Assembly (NCBI GenBank): GCA_963514095.1
Contig: OY741280.1
Coordinates: 12,098,861-12,162,860 of the forward strand
DNA length: 64,000 nt
Direction: 5' to 3'
Source: Eutrigla gurnardus
Taxonomy: Eukaryota > Chordata > Actinopteri > Perciformes > Triglidae
In this document: positions 1-12,459 of the stretch, one piece after another
Position numbering within the stretch: position 1 is the first letter of the stretch
Layout of the letters: each line of letters opens with the position of its first letter
Translations under genes and position numbers: made by a program
The notes under the pieces: generated by a model
Seen by the model: the letters and a program-made list of their open reading frames with translations, nothing else
Database searches by the model: none
Told to the model about the DNA's origin: nothing

Positions 1-84
1 AGAGATTCAAAATGATAAGCCGAGGAGACGGAAACAAAAAGAGAAACGCAGTGATGGATGAACAGGGGGAACAGACGAACTGAC

Positions 85-1611
85 CAGCGATGGAAGGGTA
101 GAAGTCTTTGAAGTCTTTGACGTCCCTTGGGCCTTCGGACGCCGCCAGACACTCGTCGTAGACCTTGAAGAAATCCCGCAGACACAGCTCCATGTCGGAC
201 ACCGACGTACGGAAGTTCTCTCCGTTATACGCCCGTACTGCACGCACAAACAGTGTCTGCAACACACGCGATAGCAAAATAACGTTCTTCTGAATCTAAA
301 ACATTCGATGTCATCATCAATGGTGAATAGCAGAAGAAAAAGCATGACAATATTTAGATTTCCTTACATGACAGTCTTGTCACTGAAGCTGAAAAGATTG
401 ATTTGATGTTACCTCGGTTAAAGAACTAGTATCTAACCTTGATACTCCTCATATCCCCCCGCAGGTTTCTTCTTCTACATCCCACCAGTTCTCGTTCTCT
501 GAGATCACACAGAATTAACTGTCTGATATATAAAATCTCTATGGTTTTTATATTTCTTTTTTTAAAAGATGCATGCTGACGTCTTTATGCCTCTTCTCCA
601 CCGTCTGATCGATCTGAGCCTGAGGCTAAATATGAGGATCCAACGCTTTTCTAGCTGCAGGCCAATATCCATTCTGCCTGTTACGACCTGTGACAGTTTG
701 TAAAGTACAGCCTATGAAGCCTTCATTTTCAAACGTTAAAGGTTTGACTTACGTCTTATCAAGATTGTTGCGATGTTATATTTGTAAATTCTTGATTTGA
801 TGTGACCATCAAACCACAGAGCTTATTTCTGAAAAACCCACTGACTTTGAGGGAGCCGGAAGTGCATTATGTTCCCATTTTAATGTGCAACTACAGAAAA
901 AGTGTCCTGCTTGTGCTAGGCTTGCCTTTCTTGTAGGTGAAGGTGTGCTGTTTGGCGTAGTGACGATGTTGCTCCACTTTCTCCGGTCCCCAGGTTACGC
1001 TTGCAAATAGCTCTTGAAAGAAGTTTCACACGTTTGTGGCCACTAATTGCCATAAACTTGCTCTTGTCACGACCCAACACCAGATCGTTTCTGAATCGTG
1101 GTGTTGCTGAGGCAGCGGTTTGAGGATTTCCGCTGCTTTCCTGCTTTCTCACATATTCTGGACAACATTGGTTCTACGTGGATCCGTGTCCGTTTCTGTT
1201 TCTATTTTGTAATGTTACTTTAATTCATCTTTTACGTGCTGCAGTGCAGGAACAGTTACTTGAACTCATAACATATTTCGTGTGACTTTAATCTTTTCCT
1301 GCATACATTGAAAGGATACATGTTGATTTTAGGCAAAACCTAAGGAGGGATTCATTTCATACTCAACAACTGTAACAAGTCCTGCTGGGGCCACTATCAA
1401 GGACTGTTAAGGACCACTGAAGGTTCCCAGGTCCCATTTTGGGAGGCATTTGTGTCTATTAACGAATCTCCCTATGATGTGGACAGCATTCACCACAGGC
1501 TACAGCACCCACATCCAATAATAGAATGGTTTGTGTGGACTTACAAAGCCGTATGGGTGTGACTCTTACATGAACGCAGACTTTCGTGTGTGTGTGTGTC
1601 TGTGTGTGTGC

Positions 1612-1642
<31 letters not shown>

Positions 1643-2894
1643 CCTACCTCATAGGATTTGGTCTCCAGGTCTTTGAGGTGTTCGTCGGCTCCAGGCAGAC
1701 TCTTGTAGTAAGCCATGTTCCGCTGCATCATCTCATCATCCGGGTGTTTCAGCAGGAACGTGTGGGCAGCAGACACCGCCTTTGCCAGGTTGTCAGACTG
1801 GAAGAAATAACACAAAAAATACACTTTGTTGTGCTTGTTCACTGAGAAAATAACATAAGTTCAACTTATAAATCACCATTAAATCATATCGGAATAAACA
1901 CATTTAGGACTATATTTCACATAATTATAAATGAATGTTTGTGTCAATTATGAGGTGCAATCAACTTATTTAAAGTAAAGCTTTTTTCTTTTAACTTGTC
2001 ACATCACTGTACATACAGTATGTGCAAATTAGACCAAAAGCATCATAACATAAGCCTGAAAGTCACAATTCCAACCCTGGACTCTTAATCCTAAATCTAA
2101 ACCAGTTCAATTGCAGATGTTATGAGTAAATGTGACGTTAAGTGTTGTTTTTTTCTGAATAGGAAGCACAAGAAAACACAAGCACCCAGAAAAAAGGTAA
2201 AAAGTGCAGGACCTCCCCCTTACAGAACAGACCCTAAACAGACCTGTGCATCCGTGGCACGTAAGTGACGTCAGAACGTTTCAGGGGGAAAAATAGTCAG
2301 TGACGTTAAAAAAAATGCCATCACATTCATTGTCATCATAAAGGTAAAAGTGCATGTAACCCCCATACAAGTCCGTGCGGAACCCCTCAGCCCCGCTGAT
2401 GACGCCACCACTGTGTCCAACGTGCTTACTTTGAAGTAGGCGAACTGCAAGTACTTGTACGGCTCCCTCTTCTCGAACTCGTCGATGGTGTCCCGGCTGG
2501 GCATCGTCTGCCTGAAGGCGGGCAGCCCCTGCTTGCAGCGCTTCAGGCACTGCGCCCTCTTCATCACGTTGCCGAACGCCCGCAGCTCCGCGAACTCCGA
2601 GAACTTCTGCTCGTCGTCCAGCCGGACGGAGCTGCAGTTGAGGTTGCAGAAGGCCTCGCTGTCCCGCAGCAGCCGGTAGAGCCGCAGGGACACCTCCATG
2701 TACTCCACCGTCTCCTTCCACTTCTCCCCGGTGTACTGGTCCAGCGCGTACTTGTACGCGGACTCCAGCGGCATCAGCTCGTGTCGGGGGAAACTCCTGA
2801 AGCTGTACTTCTCGTACTGCGAGTGCACCGCGGAGGCGAAGAAGGCGACCAGGAGCGCCGAGACGAGTTGAGGAGGAGTAGTGGAGGCTGCCAT
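85..2894 (-). CDS. crtap: crtap, cartilage-associated protein, 5' part (three exons; gene continues left of the window)
   Basis: CRTAP is the non-catalytic subunit of the ER complex with P3H1 and cyclophilin B that 3-hydroxylates selected prolines of fibrillar collagen. Exons on the minus strand are 2430-2894, 1648-1797 and 85-256, with phases 0, 0 and 1. The start codon at 2892-2894 opens a signal peptide of about 25 residues that ends before QYEKYSF. Exon 1 carries the Cys-rich helical repeat region (SLRLYRLLRDSEAF, CLKRCKQGLPAF, REPYKYLQFAYFK). Exon 2 has HTFLLKHPDDEMM and YYKSLPGAD; exon 3 has VRAYNGENFRTS and DFKDFYPSIA. These fit CRTAP clearly better than its paralogue P3H4 (SC65). The remaining exons lie beyond position 1. 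The gene is divergent from fkbp9, with start codons about 1.1 kb apart. Confidence 0.93.
257..1647 (-). other. crtap intron 2
   Basis: This lies between crtap exons 3 and 2. Donor and acceptor are canonical on the minus strand. A run rich in GT dinucleotides occupies about 1586-1642, directly beside the exon 2 donor. I see no other gene in it; the short open frames here have no recognisable domains. Confidence 0.7.
1586..1642. repeat. (GT)n microsatellite
   Basis: Interrupted GT repeat immediately left of the crtap exon 2 donor site. Its variable length could affect splice-site context on the minus strand, where it reads as (AC)n just inside the intron. Confidence 0.9.
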
Positions 2895-3970
2895 CTTTTT
2901 TCCAAGTTTGGTTCACGGTGGGGCCTGGGATGAGCGCCGGAGTGGGGGAGCGTGGGGGTCTGTAGGACCGCCTCGAGTTCCACCACGTATCCGGACAAAG
3001 CCTCCCCACCCCCGGGGCGCAGGGCTGGGACGGCCGCTCCAGCGGGTGGGGGCTGCTTGGAGCCGCTCCTCCTACTAACTAAGTAAATCACTGCTGTTGT
3101 TCTGTCAGAGAGCTTCTTATACCTTAAACATGGGGGAGAAACGCGTGTGCTTTCTGGATAAGAGACGCGCTAACTACGAGCTTCATGTACTTTATTCAAT
3201 AAAATGCTCTTTAAAAGTTTAAACTTGTTCCCCCTCCGTCACTAATTAAACCCCCGGTGAGATGGGCGTGTCCCTCCCACTGCCACGTAGTGACATTCCT
3301 TCCGTCTCTGCCCCCCTCCAAAGGCCTGAACCCCAACAAATCACGGTTTAACACCAGCTAACGGTCTCGGCGTCCATTGTTATAACTGTGTAACTGTAAT
3401 AATTACAGTCGAGTCCAGTTGTGTGCATCATTACAGTGGTTTAAGTGGATCCGGGGGAGGAGGGGGGAGGGGGGGGGGGGGGGCTGCAGCTGTGTGGAGA
3501 CCCCTACGTTACCACGTTGACACATATCTGAGGCTGCACTGCGCAAGAGCAATACGTGGTGCCCGAAAGGACCTCATTCAATCCCGAAGCGAGTCAAGTG
3601 AGCCAGAACGACGCAGAGCGTGACAGGAAATGTCGAGTACGATTTCAAAATAAAAGCACCACTTGGCTACGCAAACCTCGTTTGTAATTGTTTGTTTCTC
3701 GCGAAAACGTCCGATTATATATTTTTGTAACACTTAATGCGTGTGCTTTATTCACAATATGTGAAATTCAGTTAACCAGTCGGCGTTATAGCGTTAATAT
3801 TTAACCGGATGTAGTGTCGCTTTATCCGACTTGACACGTGATCATCTGCTGGGACTACGGGCAGGACTTCTCTCCAAGTCGGAGCAGAGGGAACCAAAGT
3901 AACGGAGAACACACAGGCCGGGACCCACAGTCACCTCCATCGTCGAATCGAGACTTCGTCGGCAGCAAAA
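2895..3970. promoter_or_regulatory. Shared divergent promoter region of crtap and fkbp9
   Basis: A 1.1 kb interval separates the two divergent start codons and must hold both 5' UTRs and promoters. It is CpG-rich near both ends. A palindromic CACGTG E-box lies at 3835-3840, a CCACGT core (the half-site seen in ER-stress elements) at 3283-3288, and a long poly-G run at about 3456-3483. No strong TATA box is obvious. Assigning ER-stress control is inference from the motif and from both products being ER collagen-folding factors. Confidence 0.55.
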
Positions 3971-5646
3971 ATGATCCAGTGCGTGCAGGGCATGCTGTTT
4001 CTCTCGGTTCTGGTGGCGTTCGCCGCCTGCAACGCTCCCCCGGTGCCGTTAGACGACATCTTCATTGAGAAAACTTTCGTGCCAGAGCAGTGTGTGCGCG
4101 CAGTCAAAGACGGGGATTATGTCAGGTATCACTACAACGGCATGTTCCCGGACGGCAAGAAGTTCGACTCGAGGTGAGCATACACGCAGGAGAGTGCGTT
4201 TTATTCCCACTTTTTAGTCAGAGCGTGTGCACGGCGCGAACAGCGTGCGCGATGCGTAAAAGTGCGCGTGGAGTGGGTCGCCCCTGTTAGCCACGCAGGC
4301 AGGCAGGCAGGCAGGCAGGCTGAGCTCTGGATCCATCTATGCGTAAGCCAAGGTTTCCAAAAGCTTTCACATCTACAGGGGTTTCACTAAAGCCCCACAT
4401 TTGATCAGATGGAGAGTTTTAACATTATTCATTTAGCATACTTGATTATACTGGATTCATTAAAACCCGAGTTAGGCTATATGTTGAACCTGCTTCCAGG
4501 ACGACTGAAGGTACCTGCACTCCACTGGACCTCGTCAGTGTACCATGCAAAGTGATCAACTGCCCCAAGATCGCTCTTGTTTCTTTGTGGGGTTTTTTCT
4601 CTCATTTTATTAATTGCACATTAGTTAAAGGCTTTGGTCGACTTAAGTAGGCGGGGCTTGCAGTCTTGCCTAATGTTGTGGCCTTGTCTTGTAGAGGGGC
4701 CCCTTGTTCACATATTTCTAAATTAAGTCAAATCTTACATATTTTATTCTGGCCATGCCTGTATGATATACCACACCATAAATAACTTCTAATAACGAAA
4801 TCAAAGTATAATTGTAAGTATAATTAGTAAGAGACACTATAATACTCAGTCACTTTGAGTCCCTATGGATGAATCTGAACCTGTGACGTCTTGTGAAGGG
4901 TTTGCCTCAGTGAGTCTTTTTTCTTCTCTGAATAAGTTGTAAAAGCAAGATGACAAATGAATTGTTCCTCCCAAATAGTTTTTTTCCACAATAAATGTTA
5001 ATGTGGTCACTGGTGGAAAAAACATTAACCAGGGCAGGATAGTGAACTAGTTTGAGTACATTTGCATCAGGGCACAGAATGAATGTAATGCTGTCGCTCA
5101 TGTCCTCACAGGTATGTAAAACAATGTGTTTATGTTCCAGTTATGACCGCGGCACCACCTACAATGTGTTTGTTGGCAAGAAGCAGCTGATCGCGGGGAT
5201 GGACAAAGCTCTGGTGGGCATGTGTGTCAACGAGAGGAGCCTGGTCAAGATCCCACCTCACCTCGCATACGGCAAAAAGGGATACGGTGAGTTTGAAACG
5301 CCCTGTCACACCGGCCCGTCCCGGCTTGATTGCTCTGAATGAAGCAGGACGGGACATAACTCCCCAGAAGAATAAACACACTGGCCAGTTATTATAAATA
5401 CACAGATGAGTGAGCACACAGCTGGCACTGCTCCCCGTGACAACCAGAGCATTTGGTGAGACGTTGGCAGGAGTGTGAGGGTCAGAAATGACTGAGAACC
5501 AGATTGTGTTGTAGTGGAGTCAGCCGCAGCAGAGAGGAAGTGGGTTGCTCCAAAGCGTCCATGTTGAATGATGTCATAGGGACGTCACGAACCAGGAAGC
5601 AGGTCGGAGGGAGCTGCTTTCATCAAGAGTTTACATGTAGAGACTG

Positions 5647-5701
<55 letters not shown>

Positions 5702-8700
5702 TTATATAAATAGTTAGATAATTGGAGAGAGAGCGAGAGAGAGAGAGAGAGAGAGAGAGGGTGGGCATGTGTGGACAGGTAAAAGCTGAGGCTGTGTCAT
5801 GAGAGGGAACATTAGAAAGAGTGAAGAAAATAGAGAGAGACTTAAACCCCTCCCCCACCCCCCTCCCCCCACTCCCAACTCCTTAGCTTCACCTTCTTCA
5901 CCCTTTGTGTGTCTCCTGTACGATTACTGAGCTACTAGTGCTCACCAGGCAGGGACTCTGGCAATAAATGTCGGCATGTGGCCATACTGATCAGTCACTG
6001 ATGTTCTGGACGAGGCTATAGCTTGAGGACGTTTTCTGATTAGCCACGTATTACTGTATCTGCCCCTCATGATTGCTTTCTATGAAAATCAGAAAGCAAA
6101 CATGCACATCACAAGGAAAAAAAACAGCAATTAATCACATTTCATGATATAAAACCAGCAAAATATTTGCATAATTAACTGTTAATCGAAATAGTACTAG
6201 AGTTGTTTTCCTGTCAACCGATTAATGGATTCATTGGTTCTAAACGCTCGTCCCAAAAGTCACACAGATGTCACAGCTTTTCATGTTCGTTGCCTTTCTC
6301 CCCTCGTTAGGTGACATCATCCCTGCTGACTCCATCCTCCACTTTGACGTCCTGCTGCTCGACATTTGGAACCCTGAGGACGGCGTCCAGAGCAACACCT
6401 ACCACACGCCCTCCACCTGCTCCAGAAAGGTGGAGGTGTCTGACTACGTGCGTTATCACTACAACGGCACCCTGCTGGACGGCACGCTCTTTGACTCCAG
6501 GTTTGTTCTGTGTAATAATCCCTTAATCCACACAGTAATGCACCCACACACACGTGTATATGTAACCCCTCTCCTCCACCCTTCGCCGTAGCCACACCCG
6601 CATGCGCACCTATGACACATACGTCGGGATCGGGTGGCTGATCGCTGGTATGGATCAGGGCCTTCTGGGAATGTGTGTCGGAGAGAGACGCATCATCACT
6701 ATGCCACCGTCACTTGGATATGGAGAGAATGGAGACGGTGAGTGTTAGAAATTCCTTTATTATTATTTGGATCTTGAGTGTGATGACATTCCTGCGAGTG
6801 AAAAAAACAATGTATATTGGTCTTTGCAAAATTGCAACTTTTTACATTTCTTTGATTTCTTTGATTTCTCAATTGTCTTGACTGATTTTGTCATAATTTT
6901 CCAGCTGAATACACTTTCTCTTTTCTTAATTGAGAATAGTTTATTTCCAGACATTGACTAATAACGGCAATCATAGGAACTGGCTAGCTGTTTCCCTCTG
7001 TGTCCAGTCTTTGTGCTAAGCTAAGCTTCTTCTTCTCCTCTTTCTAGGTAGCGACATCCCAGGACAAGCTTCCCTGGTGTTTGATGTCATACTCCTGGAC
7101 CTCCACAACCCCAGGGATGGGATCACAGTGACCAATCAGATTGTGCCAGAGTCCTGCACGAGGAAGTCGGTCGCCGGAGACTTTGTGCGCTACCACTACA
7201 ACGGCAGCCTCCTTGACGGAACATTTTTTGATTCCAGGTGTGTATCACCGTTTAAAATCCATCATGTTGCCCACACAGATAGTTCATAGTAAACCTACAG
7301 AAATTCACGTTTAAGATCTGTTGTTCCTCAAGTGGTCTCAGGGTGGCAGCATCTCTCCACTGAAGATGAATCGAAATTTAAGAAAACATTTCCTGTTTCA
7401 TATTAAATACATAGAGCTGCATCCTCTTAACGGTTTTATAACATCCAAGATTAAACTGTTAAAGTAGTGGTCATTAAAAGTATTTAATTTCAAAGTTGAA
7501 CTTTATGATGTTATGACAAAGTTTTGTTCATCATTACAGCCTTCTCAGCATCGTGGGTTCGACCTCACAGCCTCTTTTGTTATGGTTAAGAAATAATTTT
7601 GCACATTCTGTACAGATGTCAAGACACAAGGAAGCCACTATGGGGACTTTCTGCCACACACATGATCGCTTCATACGTTTTTATATTCTAAAGCGTCAAC
7701 AAACTGTAGAAGTCGTATATTTGGCTCCTAGACTGACTGTGATTTCTTCCTCTTTGGTGTTACAATACTTAATATTTCCTCTCCTGCAGCTACTCTCGTA
7801 ATCACACCTATGACACCTATGTGGGTCAAGGCTACGTGATTGTCGGCATGGACGAGGGTCTGATTGGGATCTGTGTCGGAGAGAGACGCACCGTCATCAT
7901 CCCTCCACATCTCGGCTATGGAGAGGAGGGCACAGGTTTGTTTGTAAAGCTCGGATACCCTTGAGTCAAAAAACACTGACGGCAAAACAACCAGACACAA
8001 ATATATACACATATAGTGTCAATAATCCCGTTATGCCACACCTCCACTTGTATTAATAGGTTAATAGCACCACTATTAATACATATATAATACAAATCTA
8101 AGCTTTGCTCTATACTCTTCATATGTCTGGCATTCTATCTGTTTTATAAGAGATCACTTCTGATATGTGGCTATTCCCCTTAAAATAAAATGATTGCTAT
8201 TATTATAGATAACGGATCGATGGATATGTGTACATACTTTCTTTGCCGTTTAAGGTGATTCTGATGGTGTTTCTACTGCTTTGTCTGTGGTTTTAAAAAT
8301 GGGATTCTGTTACCGTGTCTCTCAGGCTCTAAGATCCCCGGTTCAGCCGTGCTGGTGTTTGATGTTCACATCATCGACTTCCACAACCCGTCAGACAACG
8401 TTGAGGTCACCGTCACGTACAAACCAGAAGAGTGCGAGAAGCAAACCAAGAAGGGCGACTTTGTCAAATATCACTACAACGCCTCCCTGATGGACGGCTC
8501 CTCCATCGACTCCACGTGAGTCCTGGGACCTTAAATGAGAATGTTTTGAATAAAAACAAAATGAAATAAAACAAATTAAAATAATCATACATATGAGAGA
8601 TAAGCTAATCTTTCAAGAATGCCTTGAAGCTTTAAACTATCCTTTTCAAACCCACTGAAACACTTGATGATATCCCTTTAATCAATTAAAGTCACACATT

Positions 8701-9968
8701 GTCATCCTGACTGTGAAAAAGAAAGAAGATCTTCACCTCATACATTTATTCTCACACAGCAAACCTCAGGAATGACTAAAACATAAGTGTCAAAGGACAG
8801 TTTAAGAACTAAAATGTGTGCTTGCTGAAGAATAATGACTAAAAATACAGATGTTTGTCTCTGTTTCATTTGGACTCAATTTGCTTCAGGTATAATTATG
8901 GAAAGACATACAACATTGTCCTGGGAGCCAACCAGGTCGTCCCGGGGATGGAGGACGGACTGAAGGACATGTGTGTGGGGGAGAAAAGGCACCTCGTTAT
9001 TCCTCCTCACCTGGGCTACGGAGAGAGGGGAGTCAGTAAGTCGCAAAACAACCACGCGTGCAGTAATAATGGAGAATATAAGACGGTGATACCGATGAGC
9101 CCATGTTTCCCCATTTCCAGGCTTTATGCTAAACTAAGAAAGTGAAAATGTCCTCCTCATAAGCGGAAAAATGTCATTTTTCACAAAAAACAGGCCAGAC
9201 ACATCAAGCTCTTTAGTGAAGCTAACATTTCATTATGCCTAATAGAGAAAGTGACAGTTCATCACAAAAATCAAAAATGCATTATTCCTCATACCTGTTC
9301 ACTATTGAATTGTTCAGATGTATTTTGGGTGCTTTGAGAACCACAATCCAAGTAACATATAGTCACATTATATTAGACAGAAGGCAGACATTAGAAATGA
9401 GGCAACCCAAACCAAAACAACTTGATAAATAGCACTGATTTTTAGGCGAACTGTCACTTTAAAGGACAAACAGCAGTCTGAGCTGCATCACTTCACCTGT
9501 AACTAATATGTGTGTGTCTGTGAAGCCGACGAAGTTCCAGGGAGCGCTGTGCTGATATTTGACATCGAGCTGGTGGAGATGGAGGAAGGACTTCCTGAAG
9601 GCTACATGTTCATCTGGAACGAGGACGTGTCAAGCGACCTCTTCACTGAGATGGACAAAGACAAGAACGCGGAGGTGGAGCCCTCTGAGGTACGAGATAT
9701 CATCATGTCAGCATCATAATGTCTGTAACGACGTTTCCTTCCACCTCTCTTTAATTTGCCCTCTCCGACTCTCCTTTTGTGTCCGTAGTTCACCGACTAC
9801 ATCTTGCAGCAGGTGAACGACGGTAAAGGCCGACTGGCCCCCGGCTTCGATCCTCATCGCATCATTGATAACATGTTCTCCAACCAGGACCGCGATGGAG
9901 ACGGGAAGATCACAGAGGCGGAGTTCAGACTTAAAGCAGACGAGGCCGCCCAGCATGACGAGCTATGA
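3971..9968 (+). CDS. fkbp9: fkbp9, ER peptidyl-prolyl cis-trans isomerase FKBP9
   Basis: FKBP9 is an ER-lumen prolyl isomerase with four FKBP domains and two EF-hands. Ten coding exons: 3971-4173, 5141-5286, 6311-6500, 6592-6737, 7048-7237, 7790-7935, 8326-8515, 8890-9035, 9526-9689, 9789-9968; total 1701 nt, 566 aa. The first 22 residues form a signal peptide (MIQCVQGMLFLSVLVAFAAC). Each FKBP domain is built from two exons; after the first, these are strictly 190 and 146 nt with phases 1-2-1, showing ancestral domain duplication. Each domain has the VRYHYNG(S/T) or KYHYNAS motif and a GMD/GME...MCVGE(R/K)R...IPPHLGYG block. EF-hand loops start at DKDKNAEVE and DRDGDGKIT. The C-terminus is QHDEL, an ER-retrieval signal. 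HDEL and the sequence around GLPEGYMFIW favour FKBP9 over FKBP10. Confidence 0.94.
4295..4320. repeat. (GCAG)n tetranucleotide repeat
   Basis: About six tandem GCAG units in fkbp9 intron 1, beyond the exon 1 donor. Confidence 0.9.
5649..5760. repeat. (GT)n followed by (GA)n microsatellites
   Basis: About 25 GT units at 5649-5698, then after a short AT-rich spacer a GA-rich run at about 5725-5760. Both lie within fkbp9 intron 2. The open frames translating as repeated Val-Cys or Thr-His here are repeat artefacts. Confidence 0.92.
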
Positions 9969-10825
9969 CGGCACTGTGTGTAAATCCCAGATCGGGGGGG
10001 GTGAAGGGTCAGACAGCGGGGTTGTAATACACATGTGGGGGGTAGAGCAGATATAGATGGGGCTGTATGTGCCAAGAAAACAAATGTAAAGTGAGAAAGT
10101 GTTTTTTTATTCTGAAAATGTAGATGATGTTCAAAGGGCATCTTGTCCTTCAAGAGTCAAACGAGTCTGAGAAGAAAGACGGAGGATATAGGAATGAGAT
10201 TATTTTGAGAGCTGATTATTGAAAAGAAAACACCTCATTTGAGGTCTGTAATGACAGTGAATACCTTTTTTTACCTCCTCTTCCATCAAGCATTTGTCTT
10301 GTTTTATGTGAGATTTCTTTTTTTTATATTTTGAAGGGTATAAAAGCACTCGTGTGAACAAACCAAGGCCTCGCTCCACAGTCTCTACATTCAACACTCC
10401 TTTGTGACTTTTATCGTTGTTGACATTTTTCTGGTTGTGCATGAATTTATCTTCCAGGAGCAATGAGTTGCTCATCACTCACGGTAATATACTGTCTGTG
10501 ATGATGGAGGGAAGTTAAGTTTGTCTCTGAGAGTTACAACTCATTTATTGATTAAAAAAGAGAGTGATCGTTTTTTTTTAGTGAGAGCTTAAGTTAGAAT
10601 AACATTTTATATACATAGTTTACAGCTGACACCTTCCACCGTTTTCCCTTTTAAAATGTCAGGATGCCTTCTGTGTTTCTGCTGTTAAGATCATCCAAAA
10701 CAACGCTGAAAGGTCCCAAATCTGTTGTTGGGGCTTTGAAGCCATTCAATCACTTTTGGTCACCTAATTTCTCCATTGCTTTTCTTTCTTCATCCAAACG
10801 TCAACACCTTGTTGCAGTTTTAAGA

Positions 10826-10856
<31 letters not shown>

Positions 10857-10985
10857 CTGCGAGAGTGAAAGAAAAAAAGTGATTGTCACTTTTTTTTTAC
10901 TTTTTCATTCAGAAGAATAGTGACGCTTGGTGATGATAACACAAAGTTTAATTTGAATAAATGACCTGACCTAAATACATGCCTT
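9969..10985 (+). other. fkbp9 3' UTR and polyadenylation signal
   Basis: About 1 kb follows the fkbp9 stop codon and ends with an AATAAA at 10956-10961. A (GT)n tract lies at about 10831-10857. No further gene is visible before the repeat-rich region. Confidence 0.65.
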
Positions 10986-11084
10986 TATTGTGTTCTTTTG
11001 TACTAGAACTGATACTTCTAGAAAGGATTTAAGGATAATTTATTGCCATTGTGCAATACATGGGAGCACAACTAAATTTGCTTT

Positions 11085-11232
11085 TTGTCACTCTCCGTGA
11101 TGGGGAGGGGGTTCCTCCTGAAGTCATCTCTACAGTTTTGAGCGTGTTCAGCTCCAGGTTGTTGTGACTGCACCACAGGGCCAGCTGTTCCACCTCCCAT
11201 CTGTATGCAGACTCATATCATCGGTGTGTCAC
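11085..11232 (-). mobile_element. LINE reverse-transcriptase remnant
   Basis: Read on the minus strand, this conceptually translates to a short block with EVEQLALWCSHNNLELN and a following Lys-Thr. That is the characteristic A...WC..NNL.LN motif of fish non-LTR retrotransposon RTs (Rex1/CR1-like). No long frame survives, so it is an old 5'-truncated copy. Downstream sequence to about 11530 may belong to the same element but I cannot assign it. Confidence 0.6.
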
Positions 11233-11532
11233 CTGGGCCTGGTGCCTTCCTGTCCCGGTCTTTTGTCCCTGAAGGAGACACACCTCCTCTTCACAGACCA
11301 TCAATGCAGCTAGGAATTATGGAGGGGTGTGATCGCAGGGGGGGCAGTTGGTTGTGTGATCTCTGAGCGGGTGAGGGGTGTGAAAGCGGGCTTATCAAAC
11401 CTGCAGTAAAACACATTCCTGTAGTTGGTGACCTCTCCTCACCGATGCCAGATCTTTATCTGAAAACCATGTTTTCTTCCGCTTTTCAGTGTAGCTCCTC
11501 TTTGCCACTCTGATCTCCTTTATCAGTGGGTT

Positions 11533-12459
11533 TCTGACCTGGTTGTACACATGTCCTCACAGAAGCTGATGTACATAATGCAATAATGAGGCTAATCACA
11601 TGAGACATATGACTGTTGGAAGTTAAGGTTGATATTAAAATATATATATCAATACGTATTCATATAATATCTTAATACCTGCTCTTGTTAAAAAGGGGCA
11701 CCATCTGTTGGTCTGACAGAACTTTATTTCACTTTAATGACTCTCATGACCACTATTAATTAATTAACAACCGATCAATATAATTTTGATAACTCAGTCT
11801 CACTTCTTCAAATTGTGGTGGTTAAGTGGTTAATAGTTAGGCATGTCTGAGAGTATCAAGGCCACCGACCATGTCTGAGGATCCACACCTGGGTGTGAAG
11901 GCCACGCATATCAAGCCAACCAAGTACAGAAGACTGTGGAAAACTGTAAAAACTGTTATCACAAGTTGTCCTTGAAAATCCCTGTCTAACAAAGAATGCT
12001 GGAAAGTCCTGCTTGAAAAGCCCTGTCTCATAAAATATGACTGGAAAGACCCTGTCTGAGGGAGGGGTGTGAGTGAGATAGCCAGAAGAGAGAGATAAAG
12101 ATGAAGAGGATGTAGGCTCTGAGGCAGGGCCAGAAGAGATCTCTTGCTCCCTTCCTACTGAGTGTGGGAATCAACAATTATCTCAGCAATATGTTGTAAG
12201 GTCATGATATGGTCTTACGGTATAGATGGTGACAATACCAAATTGCCAAATAGGTTGGGCAATACTATGTGTGCTTGCAAGATCTGTTTCAGGTTACGAG
12301 ACGAGGATGGAGTCAGATAACGAGGAAGGAACCTGAAGCAGCCAACCTGTAGAGGACGACATCCCGGGCGCACAATTAATATTCAATACTGTATAAAAGA
12401 TTGGGTTAGGGAAAACTCAGTTTGTCAGACTTCGTGAACTGACACACTTGGTTGTTCGT
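11533..12459. other. Unassigned non-coding interval
   Basis: AT-rich sequence without a credible reading frame. A TATAAAAG-like box near 12390 followed by a promoter-like stretch could be part of a diverged LTR, but I cannot find its partner. Confidence 0.3.

Noticed and set aside
1586..1642. CRISPR-like or regulatory repeat array
   Set aside because: Simple dinucleotide repeat in a vertebrate intron; no spacer structure anywhere in the window.
85..9968. Calling the left pair P3H4 (SC65) and FKBP10
   Set aside because: The gene order fits, but the residues match CRTAP (CLKRCKQGLPAF, HTFLLKHPDDEMM) and FKBP9 (GLPEGYMFIW, C-terminal HDEL) better.
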